From NCBI RefSeq assembly GCF_004119495.1, contig NZ_NRQU01000003.1, positions 62,001 through 126,000 of the forward strand: 64,000 bases of DNA, given 5' to 3'. Source of the stretch: Flavobacterium sp. YO12 (lineage in GTDB: Bacteria; Bacteroidota; Bacteroidia; Flavobacteriales; Flavobacteriaceae). Under the pieces are notes generated by a model that worked only from the letters and a program-made list of their open reading frames with translations, was not told the DNA's origin and did no database searches. Below are positions 53,241-61,422 of the stretch, in pieces (position 1 is the stretch's first letter; every line of letters starts with the position of its first letter). The translations under genes and the position numbers were made by a program.

Positions 53241-54686
53241 TTATTTAATCACAGTTATTGATCCTTTTTTTTCACCGGTGTCTGATTGAATGACATAGTA
53301 ATATACTGGATTTACATTTTTAAAATCTATTGCTGTCTGCGGCCAATCGCCTTGATAGTTGTAAACATCAAGAACCTTTTCGCCGTTTGAACTTAGAATA
53401 ATTACTTTGGTATTAGCATTTTTATAAGCATCTGGAATATTCCAATACGGACTTGCACTGCTGAGCTTAATTATATTTTGAATAACCGTAGAGGGTGCTG
53501 AAGGACCTGTAACTTTAAAACTAAATTCCTGAGAAGATATACATCCTGTAGTCTGCGAAATTTTTGCTTTATAATTACCCGGCGCAGCTACCAAGTATGA
53601 TCTTGATGTCGCTCCTGCGATTACATTTCCATTTAATGACCACTCAAACTCTGGATTCGTAGCATCTGTTGTAAGACTGACATTAACAGTTTCGCCTTCA
53701 TTAAGAGCGGTAGTATCTGCAACATCTATACTTGCTGTAAATCCGTTACTTTTAAGATCTATAGATCCTGAAGCGCTGCAGCCTCCAAAATCGACATCAA
53801 CTGAATAAATACCAGATTCATTTGTCGCATAAGAACGACCTACAGCATCTTTAATAGCCACTCCATTCTTTTTCCATTGATACTTGTTTCCTGCGGTTGC
53901 TGTTAAAATTGTACCTGTCCCGTTTGAACAAAAAGGATTTCCTAAATTGGAATCGATTGTTACACCAGAACCTCCGCTTGAAGTAGCGACTGTCACTTTG
54001 TTTGAACTAATATTAACATCTGAACATTTGCCGTAATCAACCACGGCATAGTAACTCCCTGCTGTATTTACAACAAGGTCTTTACCGCTTTGACCAGCAA
54101 TAGCAACATCGTCTTTATACCACGTATATTTAAGTTTTGGAAAGTTTAATGGTGATGAATTAGGTATAGAAGGTGTACTATTATCTATTGAAAGAGTTAC
54201 ACTTCCGCCTGGACAGATTGTTACATTAGTATTTTGATTATTAATAAAGAACTTCGATTCAAAATCTTTATAATAAACAGGAAAAGAAGTATCTCCAATA
54301 GAATTTTTAAATCGACCAGTTGTAACAGGAGATGCTCCTGAACTTTTAACTCTCAATCCGTACAAATCTGAACCTGTCAAATTTACAGGCACTGCAAATT
54401 TTATCGTTTTCTGTGTAGCACTAACATCTACAGCATCTAAAAAAGTTGTTGCAATAGGATTATCTGCATTGTCTAAAAGTTCTACGACAAATGTGGTTCC
54501 AGCAGGAAAATTAACATAACTAAATGATGCATAAAATTCATTAAACGAACTTCCTGCACATAACTTTTCCAATCCGTCAAGTTGCTTTGGAACAATAGTC
54601 TGCCCATAAGAACTTGATTTAGTAAATAGAATTATGCTAAATAAAATAAGTAATCTGGTAAAAGAAAAAGTAATTTTTTGAATCAT
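53241..54686 (-). CDS. sprC: SprC-like secreted protein with Ig-like domains and a degenerate type B CTD
   Basis: 481 residues, signal sequence about 1-29 (ending SSSYGQ). The mature part has Ig-like domains with Y-x-W/W-x-K patterns (YTWYKDDVAIAGQSGKDLVV, YQWKKNGVAIKDAVGRSY, FEWSLNGNVIAGATSRSY). The last ~80 residues (SPYWNIPDAYKNANTKVIILSSNGEKVLDVYNYQGDW, then YYYVIQSDTGEKKGSITVIK) fit a type IX type B C-terminal domain but lack its TPNGDG start. Its ATG overlaps the stop of the preceding gene (ATGA), and sprD starts one base after it. By order this is sprC; the symbol is by position and is less certain than for sprB/sprF. Confidence 0.78.
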   Translation of the reverse strand: MIQKITFSFTRLLILFSIILFTKSSSYGQTIVPKQLDGLEKLCAGSSFNEFYASFSYVNFPAGTTFVVELLDNADNPIATTFLDAVDVSATQKTIKFAVPVNLTGSDLYGLRVKSSGASPVTTGRFKNSIGDTSFPVYYKDFESKFFINNQNTNVTICPGGSVTLSIDNSTPSIPNSSPLNFPKLKYTWYKDDVAIAGQSGKDLVVNTAGSYYAVVDYGKCSDVNISSNKVTVATSSGGSGVTIDSNLGNPFCSNGTGTILTATAGNKYQWKKNGVAIKDAVGRSYATNESGIYSVDVDFGGCSASGSIDLKSNGFTASIDVADTTALNEGETVNVSLTTDATNPEFEWSLNGNVIAGATSRSYLVAAPGNYKAKISQTTGCISSQEFSFKVTGPSAPSTVIQNIIKLSSASPYWNIPDAYKNANTKVIILSSNGEKVLDVYNYQGDWPQTAIDFKNVNPVYYYVIQSDTGEKKGSITVIK

Positions 54687-55096
54687 ATAGTACGCGTTCT
54701 AGATAAGTCTATACGTTCAAAAAATAAGATGTCTATGAATGTTTCTGAAAAATCATATTTATAGTTTTCAATAATATCTTTTGCAAGAATTGAAGTTGCA
54801 CTAATTAATGAATTTTCATTACAGTCTGCACTTAGATCTTTCATTTCAGTTGCAATAGTAAGGCTGTCCTTGGGGGTGGACAGCCCTGCTATAAACTGAT
54901 TAGAATTCTCTAATTGACTGATCCCTGTAGCAGGATCATTTTTTTGGTTTGTCGCTTTAAACGAAGTCAAATTACACTGTGCTTCAACAGAAACTATAGC
55001 TTCTGATGTTGCAACACTTTGTGCATATAGACTTAACGATATAGGCGAAAACAAAAATATTGTATATAAAAAATACTTTTTTGTAGATTGAGCCAT
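54683..55096 (-). CDS. Small secreted protein of the sprB operon, 137 aa
   Basis: Hydrophobic N-terminal segment (about 9-25, LYTIFLFSPISLSLYAQ) with a likely cleavage after AQ, then about 110 polar residues with two Cys (QCNLTS, DCNEN) and no recognised domain. It overlaps sprC by four bases (ATGA), so translation is coupled. A gene of unknown role in this operon position is expected in gliding Flavobacterium, but I cannot name it. Confidence 0.75.
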   Translation of the reverse strand: MAQSTKKYFLYTIFLFSPISLSLYAQSVATSEAIVSVEAQCNLTSFKATNQKNDPATGISQLENSNQFIAGLSTPKDSLTIATEMKDLSADCNENSLISATSILAKDIIENYKYDFSETFIDILFFERIDLSRTRTI

Positions 55097-55197
55097 TATG
55101 TCTTGATCTTTATTTGGTCCGGTTGAGACGATACATAAATTGTGTCTGGGGACTTTATTAATAAAATTTACGCGTTGAAATAAAAATCGAAATCTAT

Positions 55198-56490
55198 TTA
55201 TCTATTGCCGCTTGAAGCTGTGATTTTTCCTAGTTGTAATCTAAAATCTGGTTTTTTAGCGTTGAAAATGTCAATGAATGTTTCTTTGTTGCTGCTTTGA
55301 GAATAAACGTTAAAAAATACGCTGTTTCCGTACCAGCTTTCTAAATCTTCATTGTTAGAATTGTACTCTGTAAAGATGTTTCCTTTACATAGGTTAAAGT
55401 ACATTTCTTCAAATTTGATTTTTTTAAGGTTAGCATCATTGATCTCTGTTTTGCTGTCTAACAATACAGCAGGATTAAATCCAGAGATTACACTTCTTTT
55501 CATTTCAAGAGAAGCATTTTCGGCTACATAAACAGCCTCTTTTACTAAACCTGATTGAATATCAGCATTGATGTTTTCACTGTCGTTAAGCATTGTAATA
55601 TTAGTAGCAACAACTAAAGTTTGTTTTTTAGTAAAATCTGTTTCACTTTTCTTTTCGTATGATTTTACTTCCATACAACGAGATCCGTCTTTGTTACTAG
55701 ACAAGTAAGATGATCTAACTGCTAATGAATTGTATAAACGACATTGAACTCCTTGAGTAAATTTATAGTCGTCGTTGATTGATTTATAAGAAACAAATTT
55801 TGTCGCATTTACATCACCTCCAAAGAAAGCAAATGAATCTCCTCCAGAGTAACTTACCATTACATTTTCTAAGATTGTTTTATTACCAACTCCAGCGATA
55901 GTCAATCCGTTGAAAGTATCAACACCTTTTACTTTTTTTCCAGCAAATTCGATTCTAACAAATCGCATAATACCAGAATTTGAAGCTGTATTATCACCGC
56001 CATAAGTAGTAAGCGTTGGGTCTAAGTCTAGGTTATAAGAACCTACATTTCCAAATTTGTTAATTGGAGCATCACCTAGAATAACTACTCCACCCCAGTC
56101 TCCTGCTTTTTTCAGGCTTCTGTTAGAAGTAAACACAATTGGATCAGTTTCTAAACCGTCAGCCATAATTTGTGCACCTTTAGTAACTACCAATGTTCCT
56201 TTTGTTTCAAAATCACCAATAATTAATGTTCCTGGTTCAATTGTTAAAACTGCATTATTAGTAACATAGACGTTACCTTGCAAAACATAAATATTCCTCT
56301 TCAGCAATTTTGTGTTAACAGAAATATTTCCTGCTAAAATTTGGTTTGCTTCTCCGTAATCTACTTTGTTAGGCTTAAATTCGGTCCAGTTGTTTAACCA
56401 ATTGGTGTAGCCCATAATTCCTTTCTCTTGTTGAGCACTCATACTTGTGACTGTCAAAAAGATACAGATCAATTGAGTAATTTTTTTCAT
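55198..56490 (-). CDS. Secreted beta-helix-like protein of the sprB operon
   Basis: 430 residues, signal peptide MKKITQLICIFLTVTSMSAQ. The pattern of short strands with turns (NVYVTNNAVLTIEPGTLIIGDFETKGTLVVTKGAQIMADG, then DWGGVVILGDAP, RFVRIEFAGK, NGLTIAGVGNKTILENVMVSYSGGD) is that of a right-handed parallel beta-helix. No clear type A or B sorting domain is seen at the C-terminus. A C-rich tract (on its strand) lies 5-21 bases before the ATG. It is the second gene of the operon; its role is unknown. Confidence 0.82.
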   Translation of the reverse strand: MKKITQLICIFLTVTSMSAQQEKGIMGYTNWLNNWTEFKPNKVDYGEANQILAGNISVNTKLLKRNIYVLQGNVYVTNNAVLTIEPGTLIIGDFETKGTLVVTKGAQIMADGLETDPIVFTSNRSLKKAGDWGGVVILGDAPINKFGNVGSYNLDLDPTLTTYGGDNTASNSGIMRFVRIEFAGKKVKGVDTFNGLTIAGVGNKTILENVMVSYSGGDSFAFFGGDVNATKFVSYKSINDDYKFTQGVQCRLYNSLAVRSSYLSSNKDGSRCMEVKSYEKKSETDFTKKQTLVVATNITMLNDSENINADIQSGLVKEAVYVAENASLEMKRSVISGFNPAVLLDSKTEINDANLKKIKFEEMYFNLCKGNIFTEYNSNNEDLESWYGNSVFFNVYSQSSNKETFIDIFNAKKPDFRLQLGKITASSGNR

Positions 56491-56495
56491 GATAA

Positions 56496-56511
56496 GGGGG
56501 GGTATTGGGGG
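56496..56511 (-). repeat. Homopolymer tract in the leader of the beta-helix gene
   Basis: Seven G (56496-56502) and five G (56507-56511) on the plus strand, i.e. C7 and C5 in the mRNA, 5-21 bases before the start codon. Such tracts are rare in this AT-rich window. Confidence 0.7.
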
Positions 56512-56543
56512 TTAATAATAATTTGGGTATGCGTAAATGAAAA

Positions 56544-56594
56544 AACTCATCTCGAGATTTTCTGGTGGTATTCAGAACATATCGAGAACGAGTT
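56544..56594. other. Imperfect hairpin between the first two sprB-operon genes
   Basis: AACTC and TCTCGA (56544-56555) pair with TCGAGA and GAGTT (56582-56594) with small bulges. On the plus side a T-rich stretch follows. In the operon direction it is not terminator-like. Confidence 0.45.
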
Positions 56595-56679
56595 AATTTT
56601 CTTTTTTTCTTTTAAAATGCTGTGAGAGCCTAAAGCTGTTCACGCATCAAAAAAGAGATTTAAAATATTTTTATAAAAA

Positions 56680-57132
56680 TTACATTTCGTTCAAATCGTT
56701 GAACTCGTGTAAAGATTTCAATGTACTTTCGTAAAATAAAATAGCTGCGATTAAGTTTCCTTTATCAGAATATGGCATCATTTTTCTTTGAAATTCTACT
56801 GTAGTATCTAAGAAATTTGATGTACCCACAGCCTGAGCATCTAAAACTTTTTTGTGTTCGTTATCATCTGGAATACCTAAGTCTGCCATTGTAACACCCG
56901 GTTTTGTAACCAACGCAATGTAAGGGAGAGTTTTTACTAATACTTTAATTCGCTCAATGTATAATTCTAACAATTCCCCTTTTTGCATACCACTCAATTC
57001 TTTTTGATCGTGATATTTACGAATAAGAGCTGTCGTACTAATTATACTTCTTGGAGCGTTCTTTGCCTGAGCTGAAGCAGCAGCAGTTGTCAAGATAAAA
57101 AATGCACTTAATAAAATAATTTTCCCTTTCAT
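56680..57132 (-). CDS. First gene of the sprB operon: secreted helical protein, 150 aa
   Basis: Signal peptide MKGKIILLSAFFILTTAAASAQ, then ~128 residues that look mainly helical (LIRKYHDQKELSGMQKGELLELYIERIKVLVKTL, FYESTLKSLHEFNDL) with no known domain. A consensus promoter is 35-64 bases upstream, and the following genes run in the same direction, so this is the operon's first gene. A homologous gene is expected to open the sprB operon of F. johnsoniae, of unknown function. Confidence 0.78.
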   Translation of the reverse strand: MKGKIILLSAFFILTTAAASAQAKNAPRSIISTTALIRKYHDQKELSGMQKGELLELYIERIKVLVKTLPYIALVTKPGVTMADLGIPDDNEHKKVLDAQAVGTSNFLDTTVEFQRKMMPYSDKGNLIAAILFYESTLKSLHEFNDLNEM

Positions 57133-57166
57133 AAATTCTTATTAAATAATTGGTTGTTGATGAAAA

Positions 57167-57196
57167 CAAAAATATAGAAATTAACTTAAATTGCAA
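57167..57196 (-). promoter_or_regulatory. Promoter of the sprB operon
   Basis: On the minus strand TTG (57194-57196), 19 bases, TATTTTTG (57167-57174), a full Bacteroidetes consensus. The predicted start is near 57160, leaving a leader of about 28 bases. Confidence 0.55.
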
Positions 57197-57535
57197 CTTT
57201 ATTGATTTGTTTTTTAAAAAAAAAAGCTTAAAAAAAGCTTAAAAACCAGCGTTATGTCGAGAAAATGTGCGTTTTAACGTGCTTTCTGTTAAAATTGTTA
57301 AAATCTAAACCGTAAGATTTAAGCCATAAAATTTAGAGTAAAATCTACTCTAAATAACCAAAAAAAGCATACGATTGTCGTTTTTTCAAAAAAAATATTA
57401 ACAAAAAAGTCTTTATATTTACTAACATGAACAATTTTATTAACAAAAGTTCGTTAGCAAACCGCAAATATTTTTATAAAAATCCATCAGAATCTCATAA
57501 ATTAAAGCTGCCGTATAAACTTTATCTGGAAAATT
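57197..57535. other. Divergent intergenic region between the sprB operon and holB
   Basis: No gene seen. Near 57219-57242 the word AAAAAAGCTT is directly repeated twice. At 57331-57355 a perfect 10-bp hairpin (ATTTAGAGTA with TACTCTAAAT around AAATC) lies about 135 bases upstream of the sprB-operon promoter; it could be an operator. Confidence 0.55.
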
Positions 57536-57536
57536 T

Positions 57537-57565
57537 TTGACTACATCATTTTCTTCTATCTTTGC
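57537..57565 (+). promoter_or_regulatory. Promoter of holB, almost touching the start codon
   Basis: TTG (57537-57539), 17 bases, TATCTTTGC (57557-57565). The holB ATG begins at 57569, so the message would be leaderless or nearly so. Confidence 0.5.
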
Positions 57566-57568
57566 CTC

Positions 57569-58717
57569 ATGCAATTTTCACAAATTTTAGGTCAGGATTA
57601 CATCAAAAGCCATTTAATAAAAAGCGCATCTTCTGGACGAATTCCGCATGCTCAATTATTCATCGGCCCTGAAGGAAGCGGTACTTTATCGACTGCAATT
57701 GCTTATGCGCAGTATATTTTGTGTAATAACACCGGGAACGAAAATGAAAACGGTAACGATTCCTGTAACCTAAAATTTCAAAACATCTCGCATCCCGATC
57801 TGCATTTTATTTACCCAACGGTTACTACCGAAGATGTAAAAACAAAACCAAAAAGCTTAGACTTCATTCAAGATTGGCGGACTTTCATTCACGAAATGCC
57901 ATATGGCGGATTATTTGATTGGTATAAAATACTTGGTGTTCAAAACAAACAAGGAGAAATAAGAGTCGAAGATGCGCAAGAAGTTTTAAAATCACTTTCG
58001 CTGAAATCATACGAAGGCGGTTATAAAATTATGATTATCTGGATGGCTGATAAGATGAATATTGCAGCCTCAAACAAGCTGTTAAAACTTCTAGAAGAAC
58101 CCTCTGATAAAACAATTTTTATCCTAATTTCTGAGAACGAAGAAGATATTATTCAAACCATACGTTCTCGTTGTCAAGTAATTCACTTTAACGGACTGCC
58201 GGAAAAAGTAATTGCCGAAGCTTTAATTTCAAAAGAAAATCTCGACGAAAAAACAGCTTTTAAAATTGCGCATCAAGCGCAGGGAAATTTCAATAAAGCA
58301 CTTCATTTACTCAAAGAAGATGATTCTGAATATCCTTTTGAACAATGGTTTGTCAATTGGGTTCGCGCCGCTTTTAGAGCAAAAGGAAATGCTGCAGCAA
58401 TTCAGGATTTAATTTCTTGGAGCGAAGAAATTGCAGGACTTGGACGCGAAAGCCAAAAGAAATTTATTCAGTTTTGTATTGAAATGTTTCGTCAAGCACT
58501 TTTGCTTAACTATCAAGCACCAACTTTGGTTTATATTGAACCAAAAGTAGACAAATTTAAACTGGAGAATTTTGCGCCTTTTGTAAACGGCAATAATATT
58601 CATGAAATTTTCAAAGAGCTTTCAGATGCGATGTATCACATTGAAAGAAACGGAAATGCAAAAATAATCTTAACCGATTTATCTATAAAACTGACTCGTT
58701 TAATTCACAAAAAATAA
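57569..58717 (+). CDS. holB: DNA polymerase III, delta prime subunit
   Basis: 382 residues. The N-terminus FSQILGQDYIKSHL is typical of delta-prime. A AAA+ core follows: a degenerate Walker A (GPEGSGTLS, where Lys is replaced), IMIWMADKMNIAASNKLLKLLEEPSD, and sensor ILISENEEDIIQTIRSRCQVI with the SRC motif. The C-terminal domain is helical. The subunit is part of the clamp loader and does not need ATPase activity. No Cys-zinc site is evident. The DoxX gene follows 7 bases after its stop. Confidence 0.92.
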   Translation: MQFSQILGQDYIKSHLIKSASSGRIPHAQLFIGPEGSGTLSTAIAYAQYILCNNTGNENENGNDSCNLKFQNISHPDLHFIYPTVTTEDVKTKPKSLDFIQDWRTFIHEMPYGGLFDWYKILGVQNKQGEIRVEDAQEVLKSLSLKSYEGGYKIMIIWMADKMNIAASNKLLKLLEEPSDKTIFILISENEEDIIQTIRSRCQVIHFNGLPEKVIAEALISKENLDEKTAFKIAHQAQGNFNKALHLLKEDDSEYPFEQWFVNWVRAAFRAKGNAAAIQDLISWSEEIAGLGRESQKKFIQFCIEMFRQALLLNYQAPTLVYIEPKVDKFKLENFAPFVNGNNIHEIFKELSDAMYHIERNGNAKIILTDLSIKLTRLIHKK

Positions 58718-58724
58718 TTTTCAG

Positions 58725-59108
58725 ATGAATAATGCCGCCTCTATTTTATTATTAGCATTTTTAGCCATAACTTTTTTACAATCAGGCTATGAAAAAATTT
58801 TTTATTGGAAAGATAATGTTGAATGGCTTAAAGGTCATTTTGCCAAAACGCCTCTAAAAAACCAAGTTCCCCTTGCTCTATTTCATTTATTAATTTTAGA
58901 ATTAATTTCTGGTGTTTTATGTGTAGTTGGAGCAATTCAATTGTTAACAAACAGCGGCCGAGAATATGGCTTTTATGGAGCAATTTTCTCTTGTATTTGT
59001 TTGTTAATGATGCTTTTCGGACAGCGATTAGCAAAAGATTATGATGGCGCAAGAACCATTGTAATTTATTTTATTCCTGCTGTAATGGCAGTTTATTGGT
59101 TGAACTAA
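58725..59108 (+). CDS. DoxX-family membrane protein
   Basis: 127 residues with four hydrophobic segments (about 4-20, 47-70, 78-97, 108-125), as in small DoxX/DoxD-like proteins. The FLQSGYEKIFYWKDNVEWLKGHFAKTPLK stretch after helix 1 is the typical loop. The role is unknown; relatives are linked to redox or quinone reactions. It starts 7 bases after holB and is likely co-transcribed. Confidence 0.82.
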   Translation: MNNAASILLLAFLAITFLQSGYEKIFYWKDNVEWLKGHFAKTPLKNQVPLALFHLLILELISGVLCVVGAIQLLTNSGREYGFYGAIFSCICLLMMLFGQRLAKDYDGARTIVIYFIPAVMAVYWLN

Positions 59109-59196
59109 TCGACCGCAATCTTTAAAAAAGTAAGCCGCAATTTAAAAGGTTTTTAAATATGGAAACCGCGGTAAGAAAATAAAATTTTATCAAAAA

Positions 59197-59706
59197 ATGA
59201 ATGCAAAACATCCTTCAGAATCCCTAACTATTTTAACCGATTTAGTTTTACCAAGTGAAACAAATCCTTTAAACAATCTATTTGGCGGTGAGTTACTTGC
59301 CCGTATGGATCGTGCAGCAAGTATTGCGGCACGCAGACATTCTCGCCGAATTGTAGTAACGGCATCTGTAAATCACGTTGCTTTCAATAGAGCTATTTCA
59401 TTAGGAAGTGTTGTAACTGTTGAAGCAAAAGTATCAAGATCTTTCAAAAGTTCGATGGAAGTTTTCATTGATGTTTGGGTAGAAGATCGTGAATCTGGAA
59501 GCAGAACAAAAGCAAACGAAGCCATTTATACTTTTGTTGCTGTTGATGATACTGGAAGACCTGTTGAAGTACCGCCAATCTTGCCAGAAACTGAACTTGA
59601 AATACAACGTTTTGATGCCGCTTTGCGTCGTAAACAGCTGAGTTTGGTCCTTGCTGGAAAAATGAAACCGTCTGATGCCACAGAATTAAAGGCTTTATTT
59701 TTATAA
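59197..59706 (+). CDS. Acyl-CoA thioesterase, hotdog fold (YciA/BACH type)
   Basis: 169 residues of one hotdog domain. The region NPLNNLFGGELLARMDRAASIAARRHSRRIVVTASVNHVAF holds the conserved G-G-E-L-L-x-x-M-D and the substrate-site residues, followed by VEAKVSRSFKSSMEVFIDVWVEDRESG and ANEAIYTFVAVD. These cytoplasmic enzymes hydrolyse acyl-CoA. The gene begins about 90 bases after the DoxX gene. recA follows on the same strand after 163 bases. Confidence 0.9.
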   Translation: MNAKHPSESLTILTDLVLPSETNPLNNLFGGELLARMDRAASIAARRHSRRIVVTASVNHVAFNRAISLGSVVTVEAKVSRSFKSSMEVFIDVWVEDRESGSRTKANEAIYTFVAVDDTGRPVEVPPILPETELEIQRFDAALRRKQLSLVLAGKMKPSDATELKALFL

Positions 59707-59869
59707 TAAAATTTGTTACAATTTGTGACAATCTGAGTCACTCAAACTTCAAAAAAAAGAAGTATTTTTACCAAATTACAAGCCGAAAAAATAAAAATCA
59801 GAACGCCGTTTACTCTTTTTGATTTTTATTAAAAAGAAACAAAATAACAATTTTAGACAAAATAAAAAG

Positions 59870-60877
59870 ATGAGTTCAGACAAAGAAGCCAAATTAAAAG
59901 CGTTACAATTAACGCTTGATAAACTTGACAAAACCTACGGAAAAGGAACCGTAATGAAAATGGGCGATAAAGCCATCGTGGAGGTAGAAACGATTTCTTC
60001 TGGCTCACTTGGCGTCGATTTAGCTCTTGGGGTAAATGGTTATCCAAAAGGAAGAATTATTGAAATATACGGTCCAGAATCTTCTGGTAAGACCACATTA
60101 ACTTTACATGCTATTGCCGAAGCTCAAAAAGCCGGTGGTATTGCAGCATTTATCGATGCAGAGCATGCTTTTGATAGAAATTATGCTGAAAAATTAGGTG
60201 TAGATATCGAAAACCTAATCATCTCACAACCAGACAACGGAGAGCAGGCTTTAGAAATTGCCGAAAACTTGATTCGTTCTGGAGCTATAGACATCGTTGT
60301 TATTGACTCTGTTGCTGCCTTAACTCCAAAAAGTGAAATTGAAGGCGAAATGGGAGACTCTAAAATGGGACTTCACGCACGTTTAATGTCACAGGCTTTA
60401 AGAAAATTAACTGGAACAATCAGCAAAACAAACTGTACTGTTTTCTTCATCAACCAGCTGCGTGAAAAAATTGGTGTAATGTTCGGGAATCCTGAAACTA
60501 CAACTGGTGGTAACGCATTAAAATTCTACGCTTCAGTTCGTTTAGATATTCGTCGTTCTTCTCAAATTAAAGACGGTGAGAACGTTATTGGAAACAGAAC
60601 AAAAGTTAAAATCGTTAAAAACAAAGTGGCACCGCCTTTTAAAACTGCCGAATTCGACATTATGTACGGAGAAGGAGTTTCTAAAACTGGTGAAATTCTT
60701 GACTTAGCGGTTGAATTTGAAATCGTTAAAAAAGCAGGATCTTGGTTTAGTTACGGAGACACAAAATTAGGACAAGGCCGCGATGCTGTAAAAGCCTTAA
60801 TTAAAGACAATCCAGAATTAGCTGATGAATTAGAAGTAAAAATTAAAGCGCACATCAAAGAATTAGCTAACGCTTAA
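59870..60877 (+). CDS. recA: Recombinase RecA
   Basis: 335 residues from the ATG at 59870, giving the usual N-terminus [26 protein letters not shown]. An earlier in-frame start at 59819 would add a Lys-rich tail that RecA does not have. Walker [10 protein letters not shown] (about residue 66-74) and Walker [10 protein letters not shown] are intact, with MSQALRKLT and the DNA-binding-loop region [22 protein letters not shown]. RecA drives strand exchange and repair. No LexA-like box is evident. A strong terminator follows. Confidence 0.97.
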   Translation: MSSDKEAKLKALQLTLDKLDKTYGKGTVMKMGDKAIVEVETISSGSLGVDLALGVNGYPKGRIIEIYGPESSGKTTLTLHAIAEAQKAGGIAAFIDAEHAFDRNYAEKLGVDIENLIISQPDNGEQALEIAENLIRSGAIDIVVIDSVAALTPKSEIEGEMGDSKMGLHARLMSQALRKLTGTISKTNCTVFFINQLREKIGVMFGNPETTTGGNALKFYASVRLDIRRSSQIKDGENVIGNRTKVKIVKNKVAPPFKTAEFDIMYGEGVSKTGEILDLAVEFEIVKKAGSWFSYGDTKLGQGRDAVKALIKDNPELADELEVKIKAHIKELANA

Positions 60878-60915
60878 ATAATTATAAATCTGTAATTTAT
60901 AGATTTATTCTCTAT

Positions 60916-60950
60916 AACCCGACAAGTTTAAAAACCTGTCGGGTTTTTTA
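60916..60950 (+). terminator. Terminator of recA
   Basis: AACCCGACA (60916-60924) pairs with 60937-60945, followed by TTTTTT. Confidence 0.9.
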
Positions 60951-61027
60951 TTTTCAAAAAAAAGCAAAAAAACAACGCAACCATTTTCAAATTAACCCAT
61001 CTAATAAATAAAATTAATATTGGGGCA

Positions 61028-61125
61028 GGTATTTGCCATAAATACCTATTCAATGGTTTTTAGAATAAATTTGGTTGGTTAAGGTACAAATCCGTTAGTT
61101 TTTGGCTGACGGATTTTATCCTTTT
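61028..61125 (+). ncRNA. Two hairpins without an open frame downstream of recA (candidate small RNA or leader fragment)
   Basis: Hairpin 1 at 61028-61046: GGTATTT and AAATACC around GCCAT. Hairpin 2 at 61088-61116: AAATCCGTTAG with CTGACGGATTT (one G-U pair) around TTTTTGG, followed by a T-rich run, the form of a terminator. No open frame covers it. A -7-like TAAATTTG is at 61066. It may be a small RNA, or the remnant of a regulated leader. Confidence 0.35.
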
Positions 61126-61233
61126 TATTTTTTTCATTCCTTGACGCAACCTTTTTCATTTTTTACTATCTACTATTATGTGACGTTAACTGAGTATTAA
61201 ACTCTTTATTACCAACCTTATAATATTTTAACC

Positions 61234-61338
61234 ATGAAAGAGAAAATAGAAGTGTTGTACAGTAAAAACCGAAAAAAAACCAAATTGAAATTTAAAAAAG
61301 TACTCCGTTTTATCTCAGAAAAAATAATTCATAGATAA
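61234..61338 (+). CDS. Possible small basic protein, 34 aa
   Basis: An open frame from the ATG at 61234 gives 34 residues with 13 Lys/Arg (KNRKKTKLKFKKVLRF). No family known. It is the only frame in the recA-acyltransferase spacer with a sensible AT-rich leader (TAATATTTTAACC before ATG). It could equally be chance. Confidence 0.3.
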   Translation: MKEKIEVLYSKNRKKTKLKFKKVLRFISEKIIHR

Positions 61339-61377
61339 ACTTCTTTAAATACAAAAGGACGTTTTTAATTCAAAAAG

Positions 61378-61414
61378 AAAACCCGATACTCATAAAGCTT
61401 GAATATCGGGTTTT
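61378..61414. terminator. Terminator of the acyltransferase gene
   Basis: AAAACCCGATA (61378-61388) pairs with TATCGGGTTTT (61404-61414). It lies just downstream of the minus-strand acyltransferase gene. Confidence 0.85.
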
Positions 61415-61422
61415 GTATGTAT

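Noticed and set aside
57133..57568. Search for tRNA or other RNA genes in the largest non-coding spacers
   Set aside because: No cloverleaf, CCA end or known RNA motif could be seen in this spacer or the other long ones.
57569..57760. Lost Walker A lysine in HolB as a sign of damage
   Set aside because: A degenerate Walker A is normal for the delta-prime subunit, which does not hydrolyse ATP.
59819..59869. Longer N-terminus for RecA
   Set aside because: The added Lys/Asn-rich residues do not occur in RecA, and the ATG at 59870 gives the family N-terminus.
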